Below are positions 45,342 through 53,966 of a stretch of 64,000 nt of DNA, piece by piece. The DNA comes from Streptomyces sp. 846.5. GTDB lineage: Bacteria; Actinomycetota; Actinomycetes; Streptomycetales; Streptomycetaceae. The stretch is taken from the NCBI RefSeq assembly GCF_004365705.1, contig NZ_SOBN01000001.1:248001-312000 (forward strand). The letters run 5' to 3'. The notes under the pieces are model-generated. The model made no database searches and was not told where the DNA came from. It saw nothing but the letters and a program-made list of their open reading frames with translations. Position numbers and translations under genes: made by a program. Each line of letters opens with the position of its first letter. The first letter of the stretch is position 1.

Positions 45342-46654
45342 CCCGCGCGGCCTGCCTGCGAGGCGCTGTCGTGGGTGCGGCGCTTGCCGTGACCGCGCTG
45401 GCAGTCGACTCCGCAGCCGCGCTGGCCTGGCGGGCCTTCGCCGGCGGCCATCGCGCGCCGCCGGTGTGGGTGCTGCTGCTCGCCACCGTCGCCGTCGCCG
45501 TCGCGCTCCCCGCGGTCCAGCGCCTGACCTGGCGGCTCGCCAGTCGGCTGGTGTACGGCGACCGGGCCGACGGCTACGCCGTGATGAGCGAGTTCGTCGG
45601 CCGACTGGCCGGCAGCATGTCCGTCGACGACGTACTGCCCCGCCTCGCCGAGACGGCCGCCAGGTCCGCGCACAGCCGCCGCGGCGAGGTCCGCCTCTGG
45701 CTGGCCGACGGAAGCGAGCAGCGCCAGGTGTGGCCGCCCGAGGCCGCGCAGGGCGCGGCCGAGGTGACCGTGGCGGTCCGCCACGGCGGCTCCTCGGTCG
45801 GGGAACTCGCCGTGGAGAGCACACCGGACGGCTCCACGGGCCGGGACGACTCCCGGGCTCCCGGGCTGGCGAAGATCGCGGGACCGGCCGGTCTGGCGTT
45901 GTCCACCGTGCGGCTCACCCATGACCTGCGCCGACGGCTCGCCGAGGTCACCGATCTCCATGCGCAGCTGGAGGCGTCGCACCACCGCGTCCTCGACGCG
46001 AGGAGGGCGCAGCGCCGACAGGTACGGCACGAGGTGGGACGCACGGTCACACCGCTACTCGTCCAGGCCGGGACCGCGCTCGAACGCGCCGGGACCGCGC
46101 TGGCCGAGCCCGTGGCCTGGGAGCGCTGCCGCGAGGAACTGGCCGGCGCGGACGAGGCGGCCCGTGCCGCGTTGGAGGCGCTGCGCGGGCTGTCGCACGG
46201 CGTCTTCCCTCCGCTGCTGGGACAGGCCGGGCCAGGGTCGGCGATACGGGCCTGGGCGGAGCGCGCGCAGCTGGCCGTCCAGCTGCGCGACGAGGAACCG
46301 GCGGGCGGGATACTCGACGGCGCCCGCCTCTCCGCCGAGACGGAGGCGTGCCTCTACTTCTGCTGCGTCACCGCCCTGTCCGGGCTGCGGGCGGAGCCGG
46401 CGGCCCCTGTCACGCTGTCGTTCGGCCTCGCCGACGACGGGCCGCGGTTCCGGCTGAGCTGGTCCGGGGCCGCGGGAACGTTGCCCGAGAGCGTGGTCCT
46501 CGACCTGCAGGACCGGCTGGAATCGATGGGCGGCGGACTGTCCATGCCCTCCATGCCCTCCATGCCTTCCGCGTCTTCCGCGCAGGCCGGGCGGGTCCAG
46601 GTCGAGGGCCGGCTGCCGGCCCGGTGTGCCGCGAAGGGAGAAGGATCCGGTTGA
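45338..46654 (+). CDS. Degenerate histidine kinase (pseudokinase) of the same operon
   Basis: The protein has 438 residues. Two helices (about 8-32, 44-60) precede a GAF-like region and a HisKA_3-like region in which the phospho-acceptor position is Gly234 (RRQVRHEVGRT aligned to RRSLERDLHDG; a His231 lies nearby). The N box lacks Asn (CLYFCCVTALSGL) and the G boxes are eroded. A tandem MPS repeat lies near the C-terminus. The GTG start overlaps the upstream stop (GTGA) and its own stop overlaps the regulator start (TTGA), so expression is coupled. Confidence 0.85.
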   Translation: MTRAACLRGAVVGAALAVTALAVDSAAALAWRAFAGGHRAPPVWVLLLATVAVAVALPAVQRLTWRLASRLVYGDRADGYAVMSEFVGRLAGSMSVDDVLPRLAETAARSAHSRRGEVRLWLADGSEQRQVWPPEAAQGAAEVTVAVRHGGSSVGELAVESTPDGSTGRDDSRAPGLAKIAGPAGLALSTVRLTHDLRRRLAEVTDLHAQLEASHHRVLDARRAQRRQVRHEVGRTVTPLLVQAGTALERAGTALAEPVAWERCREELAGADEAARAALEALRGLSHGVFPPLLGQAGPGSAIRAWAERAQLAVQLRDEEPAGGILDGARLSAETEACLYFCCVTALSGLRAEPAAPVTLSFGLADDGPRFRLSWSGAAGTLPESVVLDLQDRLESMGGGLSMPSMPSMPSASSAQAGRVQVEGRLPARCAAKGEGSG

Positions 46655-47319
46655 CCATCCGCGTCGTCCTCGCCGAGGACCACTTCCTGCTGCGCGAAGG
46701 CATGGTCCAGCTGCTGCGGACCGCGCCCGGCCTGGAGCTGGTGCAGGCGTGCTCGGATCTGCCGGAGCTGCTCGCGGCCCTCGACCGGCACCGCCCGGAC
46801 GCCGTGCTCACCGACATCCGGATGCCGCCCGGCCACAACGACGAGGGCATCAGGGCCGCCGAGTACTGTCGCAAGCACCTGCCGGCGACCGGGGTCGTCC
46901 TGCTGAGCCAGTACGTCGAACCGGCGTACGTGCGCCTGCTGCTCTCCCACGGCGGTGAGGGGCGGGGCTATCTGCTGAAGGAGCGGGTCACCGAGGTCGA
47001 CGATCTGGCCGGCGCCCTGCACAGCGTGGCGACGGGCGGCTCGGCGATCGACCCGAAGGTCGTGGAGGCGCTGGTCCGCCATCGCGGGGGCACCGGCGGC
47101 GGCGACCTGTCGGCGCTCACCCCCCGCGAACGGGAGGTGCTGCAGGTCATGGCCCAGGGCCGCACCAACGCGGGCGTGGCAGCGACTCTGGTCCTGAGCC
47201 AGAAGGCGGTGGAGAAGCACATCAACTCGATCTTCTCCAAGCTGGGACTGACCAGCAGCCAGGACGGCCACCCGCGGGTGCGCGCGGTGCTGCGCTACCT
47301 CGCCGAGGACTCCGCCTGA
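46651..47319 (+). CDS. NarL/LuxR-family response regulator
   Basis: The protein has 222 residues. The receiver domain (about 3-120) has Asp55 (VLTDIRMP) as phosphorylation site and Lys in YLLKERV. The LuxR HTH (about 150-215) is LTPREREVLQVMAQGRTNAGVAATLVLSQKAVEKHINSIFSKL. It is the output of the two-kinase operon, with TTG start overlapping the pseudokinase stop. A terminator follows and the convergent neighbour is a secreted HAF/CHRD lipoprotein. Confidence 0.95.
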   Translation: MTIRVVLAEDHFLLREGMVQLLRTAPGLELVQACSDLPELLAALDRHRPDAVLTDIRMPPGHNDEGIRAAEYCRKHLPATGVVLLSQYVEPAYVRLLLSHGGEGRGYLLKERVTEVDDLAGALHSVATGGSAIDPKVVEALVRHRGGTGGGDLSALTPREREVLQVMAQGRTNAGVAATLVLSQKAVEKHINSIFSKLGLTSSQDGHPRVRAVLRYLAEDSA

Positions 47320-47330
47320 CAGGCACGACC

Positions 47331-47368
47331 GAGGCCCCGGCCAGTGGGGATCCCGTGGCCGGGGCCTC
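47331..47368. terminator. Bidirectional terminator
   Basis: A perfect 13-bp stem (GAGGCCCCGGCCA and complement) with a 12-base loop lies between convergent genes. Confidence 0.85.
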
Positions 47369-47381
47369 GCTCGGGAGCGGT

Positions 47382-49151
47382 TCAGATGTTCGCGCAGAGC
47401 AGCGGACGGAAGGCGAGGGTCGGGCTGCCGTTCGCCAGGATGGTGTTGCTGTCGCCCTGGTGGAGGTTCAGGTACCAGCCCTTCGCCGGAGGCGCGGAGG
47501 TGACACCGGTGATCACACGGGTCTGGTCGACGATGTTCCCCTGGGCGTCCGCCTGCAGGTCCGTCAGCATGTACTGCACCGGCCCCTGGACCTGGCAGCT
47601 GCCCAGGTGGATGTGGGCGGCGTGGGCGCCGGGTGTGAGGCCGGTCGCGTTGACGGTGACCGTGAGGGTCTTCGCCGAGGCGTCGTAGGCGACGGCGGCC
47701 CGGCCGCTGAGCCTGCCCGCGCTCGCACCGTCGGGGGCGACGTCGACGGCGGAGAGGCCGAAGTCGTCCCCGTGGGGCCACGCGGGCAGGGTCTGCGTCC
47801 GGGCGATCGGCTCGGCAGCGACCTGACCGCCGGTGGTGCCGAGGCGGACGACGAGGCGGCTCCCCCAGGGCAGGCCGCCGCTGAGACCGGTGGCGGTGAG
47901 GGTGGCGTCGGCCTGACCGGTGGTGTCGGCGGTGAGCACCCCGAAGGAGGCGACGACGCTCGATCCGGGACCGTCGATCTCGACCTGGTGCGCCGAGCCG
48001 GGGGTCAGCCCGTAGACGTGCATCCGGGCCTGCAGGGAACCCTGGCTGTCGCGGCTGAAGTCCACCGATCCGGCGGGCATGGGGTGCAGGGTGAGGTGCC
48101 GTACGGCCACGCCGCCGAACTGCGGGGTGGCCAGCATCCCGTCGGTGTTGCCGGCCGCGTCGGTGTAGAAGCCGACCAGGTCCCCGGCGTCGTTCACACC
48201 GTTGACCGTGGTGGCCCCGACACCCGAGGGGTCGTCGACGGTGCTGAATCCGTCCCGGGAGGTCCAGGTGAAGCCGTGCGTCTGGGCGTTGCCGCCGGTG
48301 CCGGTCTGGTAGACGCCGACGACCTCGTCGCTGTCGTTGACGCCGAGCGCCTGGGTCATCGAGGCGCCGGGGAACGCCAGCGTGGTGAAGCGGCCGTGCC
48401 GCAGCAGGAACCCGTCCGTGGTCCCGGCCGCGCCGGTGCTGAATCCGGCGATGTCGCCAGGGCCGTTGATCGCCGTCGCCGTGGTGCTGGTGGCGCCGCT
48501 GCGCGTCACCCGGTGGAAGACGTGGTCGTCGATGCTGTAGGTGTAGCCGTGGTTGTTGCCGGCGGCGTCGGTGTAGAACCCGACGGTGGTGCCGTCGTTG
48601 TTCACCCCGAGCAGCTGGTTGACGGGCGGCGCGGCGTTGTCGGCGGTCGGGAACGCCACGGAGTGGAAGCGTCCGTCGACGGCGTAGAAGCCGGTGTTGT
48701 CGTTGACCATGTTGGCGTTGTTCATGGTCGACGAGAAGCCGACGGTGACACCGCGGTCGTTCAGCCCGGTGACCTGGGTCTGTACGGTGCCCGGGACGTT
48801 GTCGGCCTGGAAGGTCCAGCTGCGCGGGGACAGCAGGTAACCCTGGTTGGGGTGGCCCTGCGCGCCGGAGCCGAAGTAACCGGCGATTGTGCCACGGGAG
48901 TTGATGCCCAGCAGCTGGTTGAACGTGAGGTCGGCAGGGTCGTTGTGGGTGCTGAACGCGTATCCGGTCGGCTGCCGGGACGCGGACGTCGCCGCGTCGG
49001 CGGGCAGCACCTTCCCCGTCGTGCCGTCCGCGACACCGTGGCCGCCCCCCGAGGCGCCGACAGACGCGGTCCTCGCGGTGGGCGCGCACCCGCTCACTGC
49101 CGCGCCCACGACTGCCAGCACCGCCATCGCACCGACGAGTGTCTTGTTCAT
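47382..49151 (-). CDS. Secreted lipoprotein with HAF repeats and CHRD-like domain
   Basis: The protein has 589 residues. The lipobox is VSGCAP (Cys about 21). Six or more HAF-like repeats follow (for example VNNDGTTVGFYTDAAGNNHGYTY and INGPGDIAGFSTGAAGTTDGF, about residues 75-340), then an immunoglobulin-like stretch and a C-terminal CHRD-type domain (VTVNATGLTPGAHAAHIHLGSC...KGWYLNLHQGDSN). These are extracytoplasmic beta domains of unknown target. The start at 49151 fits a lipoprotein signal peptide. Confidence 0.8.
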   Translation of the reverse strand: MNKTLVGAMAVLAVVGAAVSGCAPTARTASVGASGGGHGVADGTTGKVLPADAATSASRQPTGYAFSTHNDPADLTFNQLLGINSRGTIAGYFGSGAQGHPNQGYLLSPRSWTFQADNVPGTVQTQVTGLNDRGVTVGFSSTMNNANMVNDNTGFYAVDGRFHSVAFPTADNAAPPVNQLLGVNNDGTTVGFYTDAAGNNHGYTYSIDDHVFHRVTRSGATSTTATAINGPGDIAGFSTGAAGTTDGFLLRHGRFTTLAFPGASMTQALGVNDSDEVVGVYQTGTGGNAQTHGFTWTSRDGFSTVDDPSGVGATTVNGVNDAGDLVGFYTDAAGNTDGMLATPQFGGVAVRHLTLHPMPAGSVDFSRDSQGSLQARMHVYGLTPGSAHQVEIDGPGSSVVASFGVLTADTTGQADATLTATGLSGGLPWGSRLVVRLGTTGGQVAAEPIARTQTLPAWPHGDDFGLSAVDVAPDGASAGRLSGRAAVAYDASAKTLTVTVNATGLTPGAHAAHIHLGSCQVQGPVQYMLTDLQADAQGNIVDQTRVITGVTSAPPAKGWYLNLHQGDSNTILANGSPTLAFRPLLCANI

Positions 49152-49358
49152 GGTCTGGTTCCTCCCCGATTTCGCTGTCGTCCCCGGTCCGCTCCCGGAG
49201 CCCCCCGACAGGGTCGGCCTGCGCCGACATACACAGGTTCTCCGCTCCGCGACGCGCGAACGAGGGCGCGGGCACCCCAGTGCCGACGGGGGTGCAGGCA
49301 CCCCCAGGGCGATGGCGAACAGCGCCAGGAAGAGGACTGTGCCGAGGGAGTGGCAGAG

Positions 49359-50180
49359 TCAGGGCTTGCGGGCCACCGCGGCGTACAGGGGAATCGGCAC
49401 GTCCGGGGCGGCGTCGTAGCTGGGTTGGTCGGGTTCGGGCCGCCAGTCCGTTGCCACCACGACACCGGGGTCCACGAGTTCGAGACCGTCGAAGAAGGGG
49501 AGGATCTCCTTGAGGGAGCGTGCCTGCGCGGGGATACCGCTGGTGCGGTAGAACGCCACGATCTTCCCCCAGGTGTCCGGGTCGAAGTCCCCGGTGACGT
49601 GCGACAGCACGAGGTAGCTGCCCGAGGGCAGTTCTGCGACCAGCTGCCGGACGAGGTCGTAGGGTCCGAACTCATCAGGAACGAAGTGCAGGAGCGCGTT
49701 CAAGCTCAGAGCGACGGGCCGGCTGAGGTCCAGCGTGTCGCGCAGCTGGGGAGCGGCGAAGATCTTCCCGGGTTCCCTGACGTCGGCCTGGATGTAGGCG
49801 GTGCGCCCCTGGGGGGTGCTGCGCAGCAGGGCTTGGGCGTGGGCCAGGACGATGGGGTCGTTGTCGGTGTAGACGATGCGGGCGTCCGGGGCGACGGCCT
49901 GGGCGACCTGGTGGAGATTGGGCTGGGTGGGGATGCCGGCGCCGATGTCGAGGAACTGTCGGATGCCGGCCTGGTCCGCGAGCCAGCGGGTGGCCCGGTG
50001 CATGAAGGCGCGGTTGAGCTGGGCGCCGGACTTCATGGTGGGGAAGATCGCGAGGACTTGCTCGGCGAGTGCCCAGTCGACCGGGTAGTTGTCCTTGCCG
50101 CCGAGGTAGAAGTCGTAGACGCGGGCCGGGTGGGGTCGGCTGGTGTCTATCTGGTCCGCCGGGACGCCGTGTTCGGTCAT
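49359..50180 (-). CDS. SAM-dependent methyltransferase (DUF574 type)
   Basis: The protein has 273 residues. DTSRPHPARVYDFYLGGKDNYPVDWALAEQVL is the DUF574 N-terminal hallmark; FLDIGAGIPTQPNLH is the AdoMet loop and VYTDNDPIVLAHAQALL the second motif. Substrates in this large actinomycete family are not known. It is just downstream (73 bp) of the DUF397 gene on the same strand. Confidence 0.92.
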   Translation of the reverse strand: MTEHGVPADQIDTSRPHPARVYDFYLGGKDNYPVDWALAEQVLAIFPTMKSGAQLNRAFMHRATRWLADQAGIRQFLDIGAGIPTQPNLHQVAQAVAPDARIVYTDNDPIVLAHAQALLRSTPQGRTAYIQADVREPGKIFAAPQLRDTLDLSRPVALSLNALLHFVPDEFGPYDLVRQLVAELPSGSYLVLSHVTGDFDPDTWGKIVAFYRTSGIPAQARSLKEILPFFDGLELVDPGVVVATDWRPEPDQPSYDAAPDVPIPLYAAVARKP

Positions 50181-50253
50181 TCCGCTCTCCTGGGCTGGGT
50201 TGTACGGGTGCGGGGCTGGTTCGCGGGGCAGTGCCCCGGTCGTGCGGTCAGGT

Positions 50254-50499
50254 TCAGGTGAGCAGGAAGTCGGCTTCGCCGGCTTTCGCGCCCCGGATGA
50301 ACGCGGCGATCTCGGGGGTGGTGTAGATCAGGGCAGGGCCGTCCGGGTCGGTGGACTGGCGCAGCGCGACCCGGCCGTCCTGGAGCTTCTTGACCTCGAC
50401 GCAGGCGCCGCCGTTGGAGCCGCTCCACGGCTTGTGCCAGCCTTCGTCGCCGAGCTGGGCTGCGGGCATGCCGTTGAACACGGTGGATATGCGGTCCAT
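50254..50499 (-). CDS. DUF397 domain protein
   Basis: The protein has 81 residues. WSGSNGGACVEVKKLQDGRVALRQSTDPDGPALIYTTPEIAAFIRGAKAGEADFL is the complete family pattern. DUF397 proteins are small partners of XRE/DUF5753 regulators in development-linked loci (WhiJ- or AbaA-like). The gene lies one base downstream of the XRE gene, in the same operon. Confidence 0.95.
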   Translation of the reverse strand: MDRISTVFNGMPAAQLGDEGWHKPWSGSNGGACVEVKKLQDGRVALRQSTDPDGPALIYTTPEIAAFIRGAKAGEADFLLT

Positions 50500-50500
50500 G

Positions 50501-51355
50501 TCAGATCTCCTTGCGAATGCCGCCGAGGAATGCTGCGGTGGCGTCTGCGGGTACTGCTTGTGCTCCCAACCGGTCCAGTGCCTCGCGGTGGGCCGCGACG
50601 TCGACGGGATCGTCGAGGTAGACGGCGCCGGTGAGGTTCTCCCCGTAGACGATGTCCGGCAGTTCCGGCTCCTGGAATCGGAAGAGGTGGAAGGGGCCGA
50701 ACGCGGCGGAGTGCAGTCCGGCGGCGAACGGCATGACCTGGAGGGTGACGTTGGGGATCCGGGTCGCCTCGATGAGGCGGTCGACCTGGGCGCGCATCAC
50801 GTCCGCGGATCCGGCGGGCCGGCGCAGGGCGGTCTCGTCCATCACCACCCACACGTGCGGGGCGTTGGGGCGGGTCAGCAGGGACTGGCGCTCCAGGCGT
50901 AGGGCCACGTGGCGTTCGAGTTCGTCGGGGACGTGGGCGAAGCCGAGGCGGAGCACGGCGCGGGCGTAGTCCTCGGTCTGCAGCAGGCCGGGGACGTGGT
51001 GCGGCTCGTAGGCGCGGATCACCGTGGCCGCGCCTTCGAGGCTCACGTAGAGGCTGAACCACTCGGGCAGGACGTCGCGGTACTGGTGCCACCAGCCGGG
51101 CTGGTTGGCGTCCTTGGCGAGTTCGATGAAGGCGCGGCTCTCGTCCGCGCCGACTCCGTAGGTCTGCAGGAGGGTGCGGACGTACAGGAGTTTGAAGCCG
51201 ACCTCGGCCTTCTCCATCCGCCGGACGGTGGCCGCGTTGACGTCGAGCGCCGCGGCTGCCTGATTGAGCGTCAGTCCGGCGGTCTCGCGGAGGTGCTGGA
51301 GCCGTCGGCCCAGCACGATCTGACCCACGGTAGGACCCGACCGGGGTTCCCTCAC
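50501..51355 (-). CDS. XRE-family regulator with DUF5753 domain (WhiJ-like)
   Basis: The protein has 284 residues. The HTH is at about 15-70 (RLQHLRETAGLTLNQAAAALDVNAATVRRMEKAEVG). The DUF5753 domain (about 90-275) has AYEPHHVPGLLQTEDYARAVL and the C-terminal VYLDDPVDVAAHREALDRL. It forms a gene pair with DUF397 immediately downstream. The HATPase gene diverges on the other side across a 203-bp gap. This group regulates development and secondary metabolism in Streptomyces; the targets here are unknown. Confidence 0.93.
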   Translation of the reverse strand: MREPRSGPTVGQIVLGRRLQHLRETAGLTLNQAAAALDVNAATVRRMEKAEVGFKLLYVRTLLQTYGVGADESRAFIELAKDANQPGWWHQYRDVLPEWFSLYVSLEGAATVIRAYEPHHVPGLLQTEDYARAVLRLGFAHVPDELERHVALRLERQSLLTRPNAPHVWVVMDETALRRPAGSADVMRAQVDRLIEATRIPNVTLQVMPFAAGLHSAAFGPFHLFRFQEPELPDIVYGENLTGAVYLDDPVDVAAHREALDRLGAQAVPADATAAFLGGIRKEI

Positions 51356-51558
51356 CTGCTGCCTCCCTGACGGACTGCCATGTCAGCAGTGTGCCATGGG
51401 TGCTGGTGGAGTCCACACACTGCGGCTTCAATTCTGCAATCTGCAGATTGGCCCTTGCCATCTGGTGGTTGCATTGAGCATAGTGACATGGTGATCCAGA
51501 CCCCCGGGTCCGTCCGTGCCAGCCCGACCCCGCACAGGCCGATGGAAGGCGAGACACG

Positions 51559-52017
51559 GTGGCCCTTATGCATGACATGACCACGCCCATCCCTGCACGC
51601 TGGGACGACGCCAAGCGAGCGCCGTCCCACGCGACGGAGTTCCGGCTTCCCGCGCACGCCTCCTCGGTCGCCGTCGCCCGCCGCCGGCTTCGACAGTGGC
51701 TCGGGACGCGTCAGTGCGACGCCGAGGCCGTGGACATGGCGGTGCTGGTGATGTCCGAGCTGTTCACCAATGCCGTCACCCACACCGACAGTACGGAAAT
51801 CACCTGCGTCCTGCGCACCGACGAGGACTCGGTGCATGTCGAGGTGCGCGACCAGGGCCGCAAGCCGGGGCAGCCCCGCGTACGCCAGGCCACGGCCGAC
51901 CAGGAGAACGGGCGCGGCCTGCAGATCGTCTCGACCGTGACCGACCGGTGGGGCGTGGCCCGCGACGAGCACGGCACCGGCCGGATCATCTGGGCAACCC
52001 TCCCCACCGCCGTCTGA
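51559..52017 (+). CDS. ATP-binding (HATPase_c) anti-sigma-like protein
   Basis: This protein of about 152 residues has FRLPAHASSVAVARRRLRQWL, VLVMSELFTNAVTHTDS (N box) and ENGRGLQIVSTVTDRWGV (G box), the RsbW/SpoIIAB-like fold. Such proteins bind ATP and often act on anti-anti-sigma factors. GTG 51559, ATG 51568 or ATG 51577 may be the start. With the XRE/DUF397 pair it completes an AbaA-like regulatory group. Confidence 0.88.
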   Translation: MALMHDMTTPIPARWDDAKRAPSHATEFRLPAHASSVAVARRRLRQWLGTRQCDAEAVDMAVLVMSELFTNAVTHTDSTEITCVLRTDEDSVHVEVRDQGRKPGQPRVRQATADQENGRGLQIVSTVTDRWGVARDEHGTGRIIWATLPTAV

Positions 52018-52059
52018 CCAGCCCCTCCTGAACGCGGACCTGGACGATCGAGGTGGAGC

Positions 52060-53271
52060 TCACAGCGGACCGGGGCGGCGTGCCTGCAGGGTCCGGACGA
52101 CCTTGGGACCGAGCCACTTCCGGAACTTCCGCAGGGCTGCGAACTCCTCAACGGCCTGGTTGGCCAGGTGGTACATCTGGGGCGGCACGTACGGGAGAAG
52201 CGGCGAGTGCCGTTGGCCGAGCAGCGCGAAGAGGCGTGCGGGCTTCAGGTGGATGTAGCGCGGGATGTTCTCGTACCACTGGGCGCTGTAGCGCGCCGCG
52301 GCCTGAGTGGAGAGGAGGGCGCGTTTGCGCTCCTGTTCGTAGGCTGCCAGGGCCGGTTGGAGGTCGCGGTGCTGATGCAGCGCTCCGGCGAGGCCGATGG
52401 AGTCTTCGAGCGCCAACGTGGTTCCGGCGCCGATGGAGTAGTGCGTCGTGTGGGCGGCGTCGCCCAGCAGCACGATATTGTCGTGGCGCCAGGTTGCGTT
52501 CGTCATGGTCCGGAAGTTGAGCCAGGGGGCGCGGCCTCCCCCGTCCGCCCGGTTGATCAGCGGTTGACCGTCGAGCTGCTTCGCGAAGATGCTCTCGAGC
52601 AGCGCCAGTGTCGCGCTCTCATCCAGCTTGTCGAAGCCTAGCCCGGCCCAGGTCTCGGGCGAGCACTCGACGATGCAGGTACTGAGATCGCTGGTGAACC
52701 GGTAGGCGTAGAACCAGATCCAGCCGCTTGGGGTCTCGACGAAGGCGAACGTGAAGGACTCGAACACCTTTCCGGTTCCCAGCCAGATGAACTTGTTCCG
52801 CCCAGCCGTCACCTCGGTCCCGAAGTGATCCGAATGAAGCTGGCGCAGGCGGCTGTTGACGCCGTCACCGGCGACGATCAGCTCTGCGTCGGGGAGTTGG
52901 GAGGGTTTCTCGATCTCGTGACCGAACTCGACGCGCACACCGAGGTCGGTCGCCCGCTCGGCCAGGAGGTCGAGCAGGCGCTGTCGGCCGATGCCGAACC
53001 CCTCGTCGCCGGAGTGGGTCGTCACCTCGCCGCGGATGTGCGCCTCGCCGCCTCCCCAGCGGACGGAGTGCTCGCTGATGGCTCGCGCGGTCGGGGCGTC
53101 GCCCTCCCGTAGTTTGTCGAGCAGGTCACCCCAGTAGGTCACCCCCCAGCCGTACGTGGATCCAACCGGGTTGCGTTCGAGGACCGTGATGCTGTGGTCC
53201 TGGTCGTACTTCTTCATCAAGATCGAAAAGTAGAGGCTGGCCGGCCCTCCACCAACGCACACGATGCGCAT
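52060..53271 (-). CDS. FAD-dependent monooxygenase (VioD/salicylyl-CoA hydroxylase-like)
   Basis: The protein has 403 residues. The FAD loop is VCVGGGPASLYFSILMKKY (about 3-20), LIVAGDGVNSRLRQLH is the DG motif and NIVLLGDAAHTTHYSIGAGTTLALEDSIGLAGAL is the GD motif. GWGVTYWGDLLDKL after the FAD strand resembles VioD and anthraniloyl/salicylyl-CoA hydroxylases. It hydroxylates aromatic compounds; the substrate is unknown and no pathway genes surround it. Confidence 0.9.
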   Translation of the reverse strand: MRIVCVGGGPASLYFSILMKKYDQDHSITVLERNPVGSTYGWGVTYWGDLLDKLREGDAPTARAISEHSVRWGGGEAHIRGEVTTHSGDEGFGIGRQRLLDLLAERATDLGVRVEFGHEIEKPSQLPDAELIVAGDGVNSRLRQLHSDHFGTEVTAGRNKFIWLGTGKVFESFTFAFVETPSGWIWFYAYRFTSDLSTCIVECSPETWAGLGFDKLDESATLALLESIFAKQLDGQPLINRADGGGRAPWLNFRTMTNATWRHDNIVLLGDAAHTTHYSIGAGTTLALEDSIGLAGALHQHRDLQPALAAYEQERKRALLSTQAAARYSAQWYENIPRYIHLKPARLFALLGQRHSPLLPYVPPQMYHLANQAVEEFAALRKFRKWLGPKVVRTLQARRPGPL

Positions 53272-53407
53272 GTATCCCCATGATCAAAGCAGCTCACAGT
53301 AGTTGTTTTGTGGCACACCGTAGCATTCGGGCCGGTGGCCGGGTCGCTCTCCCACAACGCGTGAATTCGCTGGAGTCCTGACCCCGGTCGTCCGTAGCCT
53401 CGTCCGT

Positions 53408-53935
53408 ATGACCGGAGTCCCGGAACGAAGCGTGCCCGAATGGACCTGTCCGCCGCCCATGGTCGGCGGTCATGTGACCGGTCCTGTCGTCGTCACGCGT
53501 TCGGAGCGCGCGATCCTCATCGTCCGTCAGGTGCTCGCCTACGCCAATGGCCTGGCCATCGACGTCGAGGCCTACGGCAGGGGCACCTACCACGCCAGAC
53601 AGGAGTGGGGCCCGGATTACGACCTCGGGCTGCGCTTCTCGCTGCTGACCGCGGACGGCCGCCTCGCCCGGATGGATGACGAGGCGGGGCTGCGTGACGG
53701 CCGCGGGCCGGTCATGACCAGCAACGGCGGGTCGGCCGGCGGCGGGTTCGACGGCAGCGAGGACGTTTCGCTGCGCCTGTGGGTGTGGCCGCTGCCCCCT
53801 CCCGGACCGGTGGTGCTGACCTGCTCCTGGGAACGCACCGGTCTCGGCGAGGCGGAGCTCACGCTCGACGCGGACGCGATCCGGACGGCCGCCGCCGCGT
53901 CCGAGCCCTACTGGAGCACGGACCGGCCGCAGTAG
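53408..53935 (+). CDS. Conserved hypothetical protein, 175 residues
   Basis: A beta-rich soluble protein with no named family. It opens with VPEWTCPPPMVGGHVTGPVVV; later LRLWVWPLPPPGPVVLTCSWERTGLGEAELTLDADAI fits the pattern of a small conserved actinomycete protein. No signal or membrane segment is present. It is convergent with the truncated monooxygenase. Confidence 0.6.
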   Translation: MTGVPERSVPEWTCPPPMVGGHVTGPVVVTRSERAILIVRQVLAYANGLAIDVEAYGRGTYHARQEWGPDYDLGLRFSLLTADGRLARMDDEAGLRDGRGPVMTSNGGSAGGGFDGSEDVSLRLWVWPLPPPGPVVLTCSWERTGLGEAELTLDADAIRTAAAASEPYWSTDRPQ

Positions 53936-53966
53936 TCCGGCTGCACGCGAGCACGAGGGCGGCCCG

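Noticed and set aside
43176-45824. An 882-codon open frame antisense to the kinase gene
   Set aside because: The kinase frame has clear HisKA_3 and HATPase motifs; the antisense product has none.
46354-49275. A 973-codon open frame on the - strand
   Set aside because: It is a shadow of the response regulator and the HAF lipoprotein in another frame; it has no motif and low-complexity Arg/Gly/His.
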